Assembly (NCBI GenBank): GCA_034359265.1
Contig: CP136896.1
Coordinates: 4,805,501-4,869,500, forward strand
Source: Canna indica
Taxonomy: Eukaryota > Streptophyta > Magnoliopsida > Zingiberales > Cannaceae
Direction of reading: 5' to 3'
Length of the DNA stretch: 64,000 nucleotides
This document shows, one piece after another, positions 1 to 12,112 of the stretch (positions within the stretch are counted from its first letter, which is position 1; the number at the start of each line of letters is the position of its first letter). A program made the position numbers and the translations under genes. Under the pieces are notes generated by a model that worked only from the letters and a program-made list of their open reading frames with translations, searched no databases and had not been told where the DNA came from.

Positions 1-300
1 ATTGCGGTGCAAATATGAATCAAATACGATGTGGATTTGCATTCATATTTGCATCTGTACTGTATTTGTGCCGATAAAAAAAATTATATTCATATTCACG
101 TCTATATTAGTTTTTTTTTTAATAATCTGTTCACGCTGTGCGGATGCCGAAAATATCTAGCAAATGTAGGTACAATGGCCATCCCTACTCATTTATGCAA
201 AAGTTCTTTTTTTTTTATCCTTGAGATTGACGAGGACTTTTTCATGTCAAATAAATAGCTTTTGTTCTATCCTTTAAATAAAGATAGGGGTATAAATGTA
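1..300. repeat. AT-rich dispersed repeat, related to 22.9-23.4 kb
   Basis: The first ~120 bases alternate short words such as 'gatgtggatttgcattcat' and 'tgtactgtatttgtgccg'. The same style of words occurs at about 22,980-23,100 (cgatgcagatacgaatatg, caccgtatttgtaccgc). This suggests another copy of the same non-autonomous element, cut by the window edge. No coding potential recognised. Confidence 0.3.
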
Positions 301-361
301 ATTTTTTAAAATTTAGAAGAACTAGTTTGCAAAGCTCCTTCCTCGGTCTCGAAACTGACTC

Positions 362-830
362 TTATACGAGATGGCTCTGTCTGGTGTGAGGCAGAGAGGT
401 GAAGAGCGAGGGTCAAAGAGAAAGGGGGGCCGGAACTCATCGGAGATCGTCACCGCCATCACCAGAGACGAAATCGGAGGTAGGATTCCTCATCTTCTTC
501 ATTTGTTTCTGTTGTTTTTTCCAACGTATCGGCTATTGGTAGGCGAATTACGAGGATCGTCAGAGGCTGGAGGAGCCAGAGGTGGCCGGAGGCCGCGCGG
601 ATCACGTCGCGAGGCCACTGCGCGTCGGCGCAGTTGCTGCGTTTCCAAGTACTGCACGGTGCTCCATCGAGGGCCGGAAACCGACGAAGGAGGTGGCAAT
701 GCCACCGGGACAGGTCTCCAGCGGCAATGGGATCGGCCGACGACGAATTTGATGAGAACATGGGCCGTTGGCATGAAGCAGAGGATGGGAGAAGAGAGGG
801 CTCAAAGTTTTGAGGTTTATTAAGTAAGTA
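362..830. other. GC-rich gene-like island, unidentified
   Basis: A GC-rich block stands out from AT-rich surroundings. On the plus strand an ATG at 371 opens a basic reading frame that reaches a possible splice donor (GG|GTAGGATT) near 478. Overlapping frames on both strands stay open to about 800, as GC-rich plant exons often do. I recognise no domain. It could be the 5' exon of an unannotated gene, or a captured or decayed exon. Transcript evidence would settle the strand. Confidence 0.25.
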
Positions 831-2914
831 TTAATTGTGTTTAATATAAATATATGATCTAATTAATATGTTGGGATAAATACCAAAGTTATAGATTTGT
901 GCATGTTGAAAGCGGCGATGGTGTTAGATTTTAGATCAAAGATCGTTTGATATTGTTTTTGTTTTTTTCATTATTATACAATAATTATTAATTTAATTAA
1001 TAAATAATTTAATAATTTAATGTAATAGTTAATTAAATTAAATGATGATTTAGAGTATAAAACTATTATGTGTTTACGGATCAATTCCATTATAGCAGAT
1101 GAATTATTGGTGGGTAAAATGATGAATTTACCCTTTTGCCTATATTTGTTTGTTATTGCTTCTAATTCTGTTGGATTCCCGTTGCATAAGATTATTGCGC
1201 ATTTTGTGACTAGTTGATGTTATTTAATAAATTGCATGATTATGATTTTTATTATTGGGTACAGTTCCATGATACACTGGTATGATAGTTGATCATATTA
1301 TTATATTTAGCTTTGCATTGAACATATAGTAGGTGCACATCTAGATAGGATAATGCATTAGTTGATCTGGGCATCAATTCAAATTATTGGGGGCTTCGAC
1401 CTATGGATATTATTATTGGGTTCGTTAAATATGGGTGTATCGGGGGTTTCTTCCTATTGATATTATTATTGTGTTCGTTAAATATAGGTGTATTGGAGGC
1501 TTCAACCTGTTGATATTATTATTGGGCCATTAAATACATGTGTATTGGGGGCTTCGACCTGTTGATATTATTATTTGGCCCATTAAATACGGGTGTATCG
1601 GGGGCTTCAACATTTTAATATTATTATTGGGCCCGTTAAATACGAGGTGCGAGAGTGCACAGAAAATCCACTGGCCTATTACGCTCTTGATTGGGTTTGT
1701 TATTCATGTACATATAGGGGTACATATTATCCATCTTTTGTTGAATCATTAGATGTTATTCATACTTAGATATGATAGCATGGGTATTCATAGGATATTG
1801 ACATCATTTACTTTTGTTAAGTTGGTCATATTGGGGAATCCTACTAAAAGCTTTTTGTTGACTTTGTTGTTGTTTTTGTCTCAAATCCGCATGAATGATA
1901 GCTAGATGAAGTTCCAGATAACTAGAGTTTTGAGGAGGAGATCCTGTGGCGAATATGTTTGTCACCATAGTTTTGGTTTTGTGTCTCATCCTACAGTTTT
2001 GATATTTCATACCTCATACTTTATTATATAGTTTGATGTTAATAGATTATATATTTATGTTTTGAGCTCTCCGCTTTGGATATTCCGTTGTGGTTATTAT
2101 ATTTGATCTATTTCAAAATACTCGAATATGTTAGCATATTTAGTGGTATTTTTAAGTTACATGATCATCTGGGTGAAATCCTCTATTCGGGGATTGATCC
2201 TAGATGGGGCGTAACAGCTTTTGGGCAATGCCTCCCAGGTTTGCTATTAGCAAGAGCATGAGAGAACATTAAAATCTTGGAATTTTATTTTTGCTTCCAA
2301 GAAATTAAAGTTATTTCATGCATTTGTTGGTGCATTTCTTCCTTTGTCGGTTGATGTCTAACAAACAAAGAGATGATTTCTAATTTATATAATTTTATGG
2401 ACAAATGTCAGCCAAAATTATGATTCTGGTTTTGAAGCCGCACTACATTGGTTTGCTGTGGGCCATGATGAACACATCTTAATTGCTTCTGACATAATGC
2501 TATATTTTTGTGATGAATAAGAGAACAATTAGCAGATAAGTTTGAGAGGATTTAAGGGGAATCCAGATTCCTAAATAGTCCCATTTAGTAGAATTCGCCC
2601 AGAGGATAAATAAAAGTAAAAGTAGTTCTGTCTGCATTTTGTCATCAAGTTGGATGAAATTTTGGAATCAGCACTTGCATGGCAATGTCTCTATTCATAC
2701 ATTTCATTCCTCCCCATAGTTTTCAGTGGAAACATTTGCATTTACAATAATGATTACTTAGGAAAGGTTTTCATTCCTCATCATTAATTTTACTGCTTTG
2801 GACATGTCATGAAATTTCATTCCCAGGTTGAATTCTGGCAACAAATCACAGCAGAAGTCATGACATAAGAACTTGTTTGAAGAAAGATGCTACATCATAA
2901 AGATCTTGGCTTAC
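831..2914. other. Intergenic DNA, one tandem array, no gene seen
   Basis: AT-rich sequence with no convincing conserved reading frame. It holds a five-unit tandem repeat at 1,384-1,650 (listed separately). It may also hold the last exon and 3' UTR of the malectin/LRR gene, whose final exon I could not place with confidence. A weak candidate is an acceptor near 2,895 followed by a short frame that ends near 2,816. Confidence 0.4.
1384..1650. repeat. Tandem repeat, ~60 bp x ~5
   Basis: Five imperfect copies of a unit containing 'gggggcttcgacct', 'gatattattattggg' and 'cgttaaatacgggtgtat' follow one another. Copies differ by a few substitutions. Function unknown. Confidence 0.75.
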
Positions 2915-5900
2915 CTGATGTCCACCCCAGTTTTACTTGTCAAACTCTTTGGAACATTGCCTGTAAGCTTGTTGTTCTGAAGAAATCTGTTTGCAGGAAG
3001 ACCAGCATGAAATAATCAAGAACTTGTACTGAACTAAAGTAAAAAAAAAATTAAGAAAAAAGCAAGTAGTAAGATTAACAATTTGTATGATCTTTGTTCT
3101 GCAGAAGATCTACTTACATCTCTTTAAGGTTTTGAAGCTCTCCCAATGAAGACGGAATTGGACCACTTAACTGGTTGTCTTGCAGTTGCCTGAAAGCAAA
3201 ATAACCATAGTTGAGATGATACAATCGGTCATTTATGACAAGAATTTGTCGAAATGAGTGAAGGATGATACTGATGTTTGAGCTTACAAAGTTTCCAAGT
3301 TTTTCAAAGAACTCAGATTGGGAATCGGACCGAAAAATTTGTTCTTGGAAAGCCGACTGCAAACACAAATCTTTCCATAAATCAATTCATCATCAAGAAG
3401 CAAGATCAGAAACTCAAGCTAAGGCACTCCATAATCAATGAACTCAAGGTGTGTATCTTTACGTACAGTTGTGTGATTGCAGTCAAGCTGCCAATGCTAT
3501 CTGGCAGTGATCCTGAGAGGCCAAAGTTTGTGAGGTTCCTGAAAGAGTTGAATAATAAGTCTTTGTTGATTTATATATCTTTGTTGAATTATTTCTTTTG
3601 AGCAACAAAATAATGTTATAGGGAGGAGATGATTCTTAAACTCACAATCCCACCACTCTTTTTGTACCATCTTGAGAACAGATCACTCCGGTCCATGAAT
3701 GCTGTTCTGGGAAGCAAGGATCACCACTCCAATCTGATGGTGGATTCTTCAGGCTTCTTGCTAATTCATCCATTGCAATCACTACACTTGACAACATGTA
3801 AGTTAATTTTCCTTGCTAAATTATATTCTAATAACAATTTACTGGGTCAAGTATTAATGTTAGGTAATGTCCCGGGGTCATGATTTCCTCGAAGCCCAAC
3901 TGCAGCTGTTTAAATTTGTTAAGAAATTAGTGGGCATAACTCCACCCCAAAAGCTAGTTCAAGGGGGAAGGACTTTAAGCTAGTTCAAGGGGGAAGGACT
4001 TGTCAAGTATTAAGGCTATCTCGACCATATCCTTAAGCGATGTGAGACTTTAACACCCCCTCACATTCACTGGACATCTCGAGCATGGAGTTTGCAGGAT
4101 TGGACATCTGCGGGTGGCACAATATCAACCACAAGATAGGCTTTGATACCATATTAAGAAATTAGTAAGCCTAACTCCATCCCAAAAGCTAGCTCAAGGG
4201 GAGGATTGTCCAAGCTATTTAAATACTATCTTGATCATATCCTTAAGCAATGTGAGACTTTAACAAGACCCATCGCGCTAACTATTAATTTAGATCGAGT
4301 GCCATGGTTGTTCCACTTCACTTACCATCTCTAGTGAGAGTCCTATGATTAAAAGGCACAACTTGAAGGATCTCTCCTGCATTAATTACAGGACCAACGG
4401 GGAAGTCTTTGCTTGGGGTCATCATGATCTGCACCTTCCCTGAGAGTGCCCACTGCGCCCCATACACCATGACACCACTGGTCGAAACATTAAGATCCTT
4501 GATGAACTCCTTCTCATTCACAGTGACATCAAACACTCTCCAACTATACGGGCTCGGCGATCGGTTGTCCTGGAAGTAGAGAGCCATGTAGTAGACTGCA
4601 CTCAGTAGCTCAACCGGCGGCCACTGCACGACCAGCTGCTTCCCTCGGCTCGTCGTAAGAGCTCTCTGAAACACTCTCACTGGCGGAAAGTTCCAAAACT
4701 CTGCCGGGGTCACATTGGAATGGCACTCAACATAAGGATTTGAATCCGTGAAGGCTGACCAGTAACGGTTGAATTGATCATCGGGATAGCTAGTTACAAA
4801 ATCCACAATGTTCATATCCAATATTAGTTCATCAATCAAATTTTTTACACAACATTAAGCAAAGTCACTCTTTTTAAGATCTTCCTCTACCTATCCATAA
4901 ATTGCATAGTTATGGAATGTTCTCAATGGCAATAGCACAAACAAGTTGCATGCATACCTGATACTATCACCAGTGTGGCCAAAGCGATGGCGTGCTACCG
5001 TGCTCAGTGCATATTTTGAGAAATCAGTGCCTTCGTACATAGCATCATCTAAATTGATCAACTCAATAGCAGAGACGAAGGGGCTTGAGGTTGTTTGATC
5101 GTTCCTGGCCAAGCAAAAGCTTAAGGTCCTCCCTTGGGCCACCAGGATGAGCTCAAAGTAGGTGGTGAGGCCATTGGCGTAGTTCTGAGCAGTGTCCACG
5201 GTGCTCCATTTTGTGCCATCGACTATCTGATCGAACACCGGGGGCTTCTCGCCGCCGTCGAATCCGCCGTAGTAGTATGTAGAGCGCAGCAAGTACTTGC
5301 CTCCTTTTGCAACAGGGAAGACATAGCAGTATTTCTGGGCCGATGCATCGGGAAAAAATCTCACTGTGGAAAGGATCGGCAACAAGTCTGGATTTGGAAT
5401 CTTGGATGCATTCCCCACTTTGATGAAACTTTGGTCGGGGATCCAGTTGATGTCTCCGACCGTCTCCTCTTGTGATGATCCGCAGTTAATGTAGTAACCT
5501 GTGTGCATCATAATAATTAATATGGTGATTAATTGCAGACAAAACAAGTTGAGAGTTATGCTTGCAAGGATGTTAATGAATACAAAAAGACAGAACATGT
5601 AATGCAAGACATTTATGGGGCATTTGATTGCCTGCAGTCTGCAAATGAGTTTGGTTTTACTTTTACGTTCATTTCTTAACAAATAACATGCATGCAGAAT
5701 TGCAGACGTATGACACCTGTATATAGGTGGCTTTTATTACCTACAAATTTACTATATGTGAAAACTGTAAGCACCCAAAATGATGATACATTGGGTGAAT
5801 CGTCACCATCAATCGTCTAATAATTCCATAACCTAAAAAAAATGATGATGGTGTTTCCGAATGGGAGAGAAACATTTCTGCTGTCAAAATGTAAACATCT

Positions 5901-6129
5901 AGAAATTCTTAATTGTGTGGATAAAAAATGCAAGGAATATTCATTATTAGCATCATATATATGTGAAGCAATTGCAGAAGAGGCCAAACTCCTATTCTCG
6001 CAGCAATACAAGCTATGTGTAGACGTTGTTCAGCTGGTTACCTCTAGGGTTTGGAAGGGCAGCATCGAGCGAGGGAGGAATGATGGTTAGAAGGCACAAG
6101 AGGAGGACGAAGACGATGAAGAGGGACAT
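2915..6129 (-). CDS. Secreted malectin-like domain / LRR protein (no kinase)
   Basis: Minus-strand exons reconstructed by splice phase: 6042-6129, 4958-5498, 4326-4789, 3646-3781, 3467-3538, 3288-3356, 3118-3189 and 2915-2986, giving 504 residues plus an unplaced last exon. Exon 1 encodes a signal peptide (M-SLFIVFVLLLCLLTII) and the junction reads NPR|GYYINCGSS. Exons 2-3 form one malectin-like domain (YYYGGFDGG, DNRSPSPYSWRVFDV). Exon 4 carries the LRR N-cap (NPPSDWSGDPC). The next four exons each encode one ~24-residue LRR, three being exactly 72 bp as is typical of LRR-exon duplication. Domain order and sequence resemble Arabidopsis At3g19230/At1g25570, which lack a kinase domain, so an apoplastic or wall-facing carbohydrate/protein-binding role is inferred. 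Malectin-like domains are thought to bind glycans, but the ligand here is unknown. The intron between exons 3 and 4 contains a TRIM element. A second signal-peptide exon lies upstream at 9.33 kb. Confidence 0.88.
3917..4265 (-). mobile_element. TRIM retrotransposon (349 bp) in an intron
   Basis: Read on the minus strand, an LTR (4265 to ~4152, TGTTAAAGTCTCAC... ) is followed at once by a tRNA-Met-type primer-binding site, ATGGTATCAAAGCC (4151-4138). About 80 bp of internal sequence, a polypurine tract GTGAGGGGG and a second LTR (4055-3917, ending TTCTTAACA) follow. There is no coding capacity. The 3' LTR carries an internal duplication of 'agctagttcaagggggaag'. I see no clear 5-bp target-site duplication. 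It sits in the intron between malectin exons 3 and 4. Confidence 0.8.
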
Positions 6130-6480
6130 TGTTCATGTGCAATGGAGGAAGACTCACTAAAAATGAGAGGCCTCAAACAAAACTAAAATCATTAAATATA
6201 ATGATTTTATTAACAAAATAAAAAAAGGTTCACATTAGTTTTTGTAAAGCCTCGTAATTAATTGTCTTTTATTTATTTTCTTGAGCCTTAGCAATGGATT
6301 TTTGTGAATATCTAATCCTTATATATGTTTTTCGTCCTTATGTATTAGTTTATAAGGAAGGTGTTTCCTTGAGCATTCTATATAGCCAAAATTACTTTGG
6401 CAAAATGTGTGAATTTTAAATATTTTAGATTATTTATCAAAAATACATGCTAGTTTGTCATGTTACAATGTGTATAATTA
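5760..6480. repeat. Segment duplicated at 9.06-9.96 kb
   Basis: The 5' exon, its intron side and its upstream flank (about 5,800-6,480) recur at about 9,100-9,960 with roughly 80-90% identity by eye. Shared landmarks are 'cgtctaataat', 'gttacctctagggtttgg' and 'acaatgtgtataattaaag'. The last landmark occurs a third time at 10,050-10,080. This is a direct (tandem) duplication with ~2.6 kb of unrelated AT-rich DNA between copies. Confidence 0.75.
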
Positions 6481-6792
6481 AAGATGATGAATTGCTAAAT
6501 CCATCAATTGATTTCCAACTTTTGTACAAATCTATTTTTTAAAAGATTGAGCTGATCGATATACATAAACAAGATTTTAAAAAAAGTATTTATACTTTTC
6601 TAAATAGTCGTAGTCTTTTTTTTGAAAATCTACTCAAATATATATAAAACTATTTTTGTTCCATTAATCCAAATCTAATATATATATAATCCTTTTCAAA
6701 TATTTGTAAACAATATTTTCAATTATATATCTACTTAATTAACATTTTAACTGATAATGTCATGCTACTAATTCGTGATTGTCGATCCACTA

Positions 6793-6903
6793 CACAAAAA
6801 TTTAAGGGGGGGGGGGGGGGGCAATTTAGAATATAAAAATCTAATAAACACAAAAATTTAAGGGGGGGGGGGGGCAATTTAGAATATAAAAATCTAATAA
6901 ATA
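6793..6903. repeat. Two copies of a ~56-bp unit with poly-G runs
   Basis: A unit 'cacaaaaatttaagg(G)n' followed by 'caatttagaatataaaaat' is present twice in direct orientation. The G runs are about 18 and 14 bases. The units differ mainly in G-run length, so the copy may be recent. The runs could form G-quadruplexes. A separate 24-bp direct duplication (gctctatagcgagcattcct) is at about 7,088-7,130. Confidence 0.8.
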
Positions 6904-7890
6904 TTATTTTAGTAATTCAACTTCAAATTTTAAATTAAATCATAAATTATAATAATATAAATTTCTTTGTCTATTTTCATATCATGATAATACTACTAAA
7001 GTCTTTAAATTAAAAATAATTAAAGCTCTTGTACTCTTAAAAGTCTAAAGTCTTCGTATCTTAATTACCCAAAGTGGCAAAGCAAAGCTCTATAGCGAGC
7101 ATTCCTTTGCTCTATAGCGAGCATTCCTTGTTCATTTTAATGGTCAATTTTATGAAACAAACTATGTGAGTAAAACTAAAATACTAGTAAGAGACTAAAA
7201 AAAATATAATTACATGCAAAAAAATAATTACTCTTTGGTGCATTAATAATATTTATTATTACATTAGAAGTAAATATGTTGGTGGCAACATGTTGAACAT
7301 TGCCTAAAGATCTAGGATTCGAACCTTATTGTGATCACCTATTGTGATTTTCTATCTTTATTTTTAAAAAAACAACTAATTTGAACACATGATATTCATG
7401 TTACAAAAATGAATTTTATTTGTCATGAAGACATATCATGCTATTATATAATTAATATAGATAATTAATAAAATTCATTATTTTTTAGATTTGGATTTTC
7501 AGTTAAATAAAATTCACAATCATGGATGAAGTATAAAATATTTTATTCATTTTCCAAAATTTTCCTTGAATGATTGATGAGCAAACTAACTATTCAATTG
7601 AATAATTCATCCATAAAAGTCCACACAACTTAATAATATGAGCATGAAAAATACACGGAAAGATGTGTTAGGAATAAAACGAACATGAGAATTGAGAGCT
7701 TTAGATGTAAAAAAATAATAGAGAAAATTTTGAATTTAACTTATAAATTAATTGAGAATGATTTGTTTTTTTTTAAAAAATGATTTTTATATTTAGAGAT
7801 TACAAAAAAAGATAATGCATATAAAAGAGTAGAGATGGATTTCGATCCTAAGATCTACAAGCAAAAAATTCATACAATTAACCATTATGC

Positions 7891-8323
7891 TAGGGGTGAG
7901 CACGAGTCGGGATGTCCCGGCCGTCCCGGTCCGGCCCGACCCGAAAAGTCGGGACAAATCCCGTCCCGGTTCAAAATCGGGACGGGACCGGGACAAATAT
8001 GTTCATCCCGATTTAAAACTAGGACGATACAAAAAAATTGGGATTATCCCGTCCCGACCCGATTTATTATATAAGTAATATTAAATATATAATATTATTT
8101 TTTTGGAAAATTTTTTAATTATTTTAATGAAAATATTGTTTTTATTTTATAAAAAACCAATATTTATAAATTCGGAACGTCTCGGTCCCGTCCCAAATTT
8201 TTCGGGGCGGGACAAAATTAGTATGCTTCGTATTCGGACCAAGACCGGGACGCATATTTGCGTCCCGACTCAAAACCGGGACGGGATCGGAACATACCAA
8301 ATCCCGGCCCGAGCTCACCCCTA
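7891..8323. mobile_element. Non-autonomous hAT element (433 bp), GC-rich
   Basis: Ends are TAGGGGTGAGC and its inverse GCTCACCCCTA. Flanks are CATTATGC (7883-7890) and TATTATGC (8324-8331), an 8-bp target-site duplication with one mismatch, as expected for hAT. The arms are rich in 'cccgtcccgg' and 'cgggacggg' words and the centre is AT-rich. Open frames across it reflect the low-complexity sequence and are not genes. Confidence 0.8.
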
Positions 8324-9060
8324 TATTATGCTATGAATAGAATAGTAAAAAATTGAGCAATGCAATTTTTCATATATTTTTTTAAATTATTAAATTATTT
8401 TTAATATTTCATTTTTTCCGAAAATTCTCAGTATCCACTAACATGTCCAGCATGATGAAAGTGTTTGGGTAAATTACACTGACTTCCCTTGAGATTTAGT
8501 GAAATTACACTGATCTTTTTCGAGGTTGAGTGAAATTACACGGACCTCCCATCTATTTGTAATTTTATCTTATAAAATAAAATTACAAAACATAGTTTTA
8601 TGGACCATGTCCGGAAAGAGAGATGAAAAGTGATATTAATTACACGTGTTAGATGCATGAGCAAGCAACACAAAATAAAACCATGAATTGGCTCATCCAG
8701 TTTGTTTCCATAAAATAAGTCACCTTCAAGTTATTGCCATGAATTGAAGGCCAAATCATAAATTTCCAGTGATATATCTACTACAAAGAAGAAGACATGC
8801 ATATATATGTGACTTTCTATATATATAACAAGCAATTTTATAAGGAACTAAGCTTTAATAATCACTTAATAGTACGTATAAACCCCTTTATTCTATTGTC
8901 TAAATAATTTCAACATAATCAACTATATAAAAGTAATTAATTAGAAATAGGAGGAAACCAAGGTTTCATGAACATCTGACAAAAATTTTCATCCTTCTAA
9001 AAAAGAAGAATAAGTTTAATATAGTTCAAGAACAAATGAAAATTATGTTCTTCTTTGGTT
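8324..9060. other. Intergenic AT-rich DNA with a short triple repeat
   Basis: No gene seen. At 8,466-8,560 the phrase 'gtgaaattacac(t/g)ga' recurs about three times after 'gggtaaattacactgac'. This resembles one end of a long-TIR element of the kind seen at 36.5-39.3 kb, but I did not find a matching inverse end nearby. Confidence 0.4.
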
Positions 9061-9327
9061 AATATTTGTTGATATACAAGCAAGAAGATACATTGGATGA
9101 ATCTTCAGCATCAAACGTCTAATAATCACATAACCTAAAAAATGATCATGATGTTTCCAAATGAGAGAAAAACATTCCTGCAATCAAAATGCAAACATTC
9201 CAAAAATTCTTGCATGGATACAAAATGCTAGCAATATTCATTATCAGAATCACGTATATGAAACAATTGCAAAAGAGGTAATTAAAACTCAAACTCAAAT
9301 TCTATGTGCAGAGATTGTGCTTGTTAC

Positions 9328-9406
9328 CTCTAGGGTTTGGAAGGGCAGCATTGAACGAGGGAAGAATGATGGTAAGAATGCACAAGAGGAGGACGGAGAT
9401 GGACAT
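9328..9406 (-). pseudogene. Orphan duplicate of the malectin/LRR signal-peptide exon
   Basis: Minus strand ATG at 9406 encodes 26 residues starting M-SISVLLLCILTIILPSF and ending AALPNPR. It stops at an intact donor (CCTAGAG|GTAACA) in the same phase as exon 1 of the malectin/LRR gene (6042-6129). No malectin exon follows before the intact copy. It is either the 5' remnant of a deleted tandem gene or an alternative first exon that could splice to the exon at 5,498. The signal-peptide core stays hydrophobic despite several substitutions, so decay is not obvious. Confidence 0.7.
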
Positions 9407-10311
9407 TGTTCATGAGGATGCAATGGAGGACTTGGGAAAAATGGAGACCTCAAACAAAACGAAAACCACGCTGTGGATATAAAATTGTTGTGACTCCAGC
9501 GAAGACCCCAAAAAAGGTGACGAGTGAAAAGGAAGCTACCCAAATAAGAAAATTAGCAGCGATGCTATGGTTTTTTGCCACACATAGGAAAAATTATTCT
9601 CGGTGGATTTTAAATTTAGATGTGAATTGATCTAATCATAATATGTACCATTTAAAACATCACATTAAAAATAACAATAATTAAATATAATAATTTTATT
9701 AAAAAATAAATAAAAGGTTATTTTTTGTAAAGACTCTTAATTAATTGCCATTTATTTAATCTCTTAAGCCTTCGCAATAGTTATATATATATATATTAAT
9801 CTTTATATTTTTCTTCCTTTTGTAATATAACTAAAAGTATTATGGCCAAATGTGTGAATTTTAAATATCTTTAGAATTATTATTTATCAAAAGATAACCT
9901 GCCGGCCAGTCTGTCAGGTCACAATGTGTATAATTAAAGGTGATGAATAGCAAAAATCCATCAATTCATTTCTAAATTTTTTTTTTACAAATCTACTTTA
10001 TTTTTTTTATTAATTTAGATATATTATTTATCAAAAGATAACCTGTGAGTCTGTCCTGTTACAATGTGTATAATTAAAGGTGATGAATTGCTAAATCCAT
10101 CAATTGATTTCCATTTTTTTTTTACAATTTTTTTTATCTTTTTTTAATTTTTGACTTAGATTTATATATATATAACTGTAAATATATGAAATCAATCATT
10201 GGTGACACGATTGTAACCCAATATACATAAATATCTATATACATAAGTCCAATAGTCCAGTAACTAATGCCTTCAAATTGCACATCGAATTATCTACTTC
10301 TCGTTCAAATT

Positions 10312-11316
10312 TCAACCATTGTTCTCTTGACGCCGAAAAGCCTTCTGAATCTCTCTTACAACTCGGTCGGCGACATCGGGACCGAACATTCTTGGCAAGT
10401 TCTGAACAAGATCGACCTCAATGGACTTGCTTATAATCATATCGTCTCTTGTAATCAAATCGGCTCTCTCGGCATCTCCCAGTTGCTTTCTGCTGTTCGC
10501 GCACTTGTCCAACCAGATCTCGACAATCTCCTTGCAAGTGCTGCGCACTGGACCTCTTATGATGTCTTCCATCGCGCTGTCTCCTTCCGATCCTCCGACG
10601 TTTATGAGAACCAAATTGACTGTTGGCGACACCAGGCAACGTAGGTAAAGCGAGGAAAAGAAGTAAGGTTGAACTTGAGGAAGCTTTGCGAGTTCCTGCC
10701 TCGGCTTCTCCAGATTGGTTTGATGGTAGAACTCGTCTAGGTAATCCGGGTGGAGGACGAGGTCTCTGCGGGGGAACAAATCGAGAAAGAGGAGAAGGGA
10801 GGTGGGACTGCTTTGTATGAGTTCGCAAATAAGGTGGGGAGCATCTGTGGAGGTGTTGAGGGTGGCAAGAAGAGTGGCGATGTTGAGGGCGCCGGTAGGG
10901 AGTTCGCAGTGCAGCCATGATTCCAGAATGAAGTAGATCTGAATAAAAATCAATTACGATCTGATTTTTTTAGGCGAGGAATGTTATAGAGAGAGTACCG
11001 GGGAGTCGGGGCTGCCGGATCGGATATCGATGGCGCCTGCGGAGGTACCGGAGGGATTCTGGAAGGAGAGGACGTCAGAAGGGACGGCGGAGGTGAGGAG
11101 GTGGGACCCGAGCCGGGCTTCCACCGTGGAGAGGAGATCCGTCATCAAATTTCTAAGCGACGGGAGGAGATAGGGGTACTCTCTGACGGGCGGCGGCGAG
11201 CGCCCGCCCATCGATGCCCGGAGCCGAGCGAATCTCCTCTCGCTGCCACCGACCGCAAGGGGACGGCGAGGAGAAGAAGGGAAGGAGAGCGGAAGGAGGA
11301 GCGTCGGTGATGACAT
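10312..11316 (-). CDS. RCCR: Red chlorophyll catabolite reductase
   Basis: Two minus-strand exons, 10999-11316 and 10312-10938, joined in phase 0 at SGSPDSP|IYFILESWLHC, encode 314 residues. Arabidopsis ACD2/RCCR has a similar length (~319). The enzyme reduces red chlorophyll catabolite to the primary fluorescent catabolite, using ferredoxin, downstream of PAO in senescing plastids. Evidence seen: an S/P/R-rich N-terminus fitting a transit peptide; REYPYLLPSLRNLMTDLLSTVE; ESWLHCELPTG; CELIQSS, whose Glu lies where a catalytic Glu is reported; PDYLDEFYHQT; and near the C-terminus SIEVDLVQNLPRMFG with a conserved Asp. The 60-bp intron has clean GT and AG ends. No frameshift or premature stop is seen. 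The next gene downstream on the same strand begins beyond 12 kb and is unrelated. Confidence 0.93.
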
Positions 11317-12112
11317 GTATGATCAGATGCACAACATGTGGTGTAGTTTGGATTAACCGCGCCTTATCCTTTCCGTTAGTTTAAACTTTAAAACAGGCCC
11401 ACAATGGGCGTTCAAGGTCCGACCCATTTCCAATTTTTTTAATGCCCTAATGATATGTTTGTTTTAAATAAAATATGATTTAATAAATAAATAGTAAAAT
11501 TAAATATTAAAAAAAAAATCATCCCGAATAAACCAGATATAATATTAATTTTATATTCTTCTAAGTTCTTTTTATTTTAATTCAAACACCAAAAATACAA
11601 TGAATTCAGCATCACCTCTAATCTCATCCTTAATTCCATCCACAATTCCTGGAAGGCCTAAGATTAATGAACCCTGATTTGTTAAATAGCACATGCAATA
11701 TGCAAAATCCAATAGCATCTAGCTATAATTTTGGATATCCAGAGCGAACCCCCTAATTTCAAACCTTCAAATGGGAGCAGAACTCAACAAATTGGATATG
11801 GAAATCAGGCACAGATGAGAAACATTAAGAAATAAACTTGAGCATTCATACATACATATACAAATGGGACCTTGCCAACTTCGAGAAAGTTCTTAGGAAT
11901 TCTAATCATACATGCATAAAGACCAGAACTGAGCTTCTGAAATGGTTCAGCAAAATATTGTCAATACCTAGCTCAATGACAACAGTGAGAATGTTTTTAA
12001 GAGTATCCAAGTTAGAGCAGCAGTTCCATGTGACATGCACTTGCAAATTTTTATTTTGAATATTAGTTGCCGCAAATGTCGCCAACTAGTTGCACAAAGA
12101 GCATAGTTTGCT
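11317..12112. other. Intergenic: RCCR upstream region and 3' flank of RRM gene
   Basis: Contains the RCCR promoter side (from 11,317) and the likely 3' UTR of the RRM gene (below 12,113). AT-rich. No conserved reading frame recognised. Confidence 0.5.

Noticed and set aside
10418..10918. 166-residue alternative frame over RCCR exon 2
   Set aside because: Low-complexity His/Arg/Pro frame in the shadow of the well-conserved RCCR frame.
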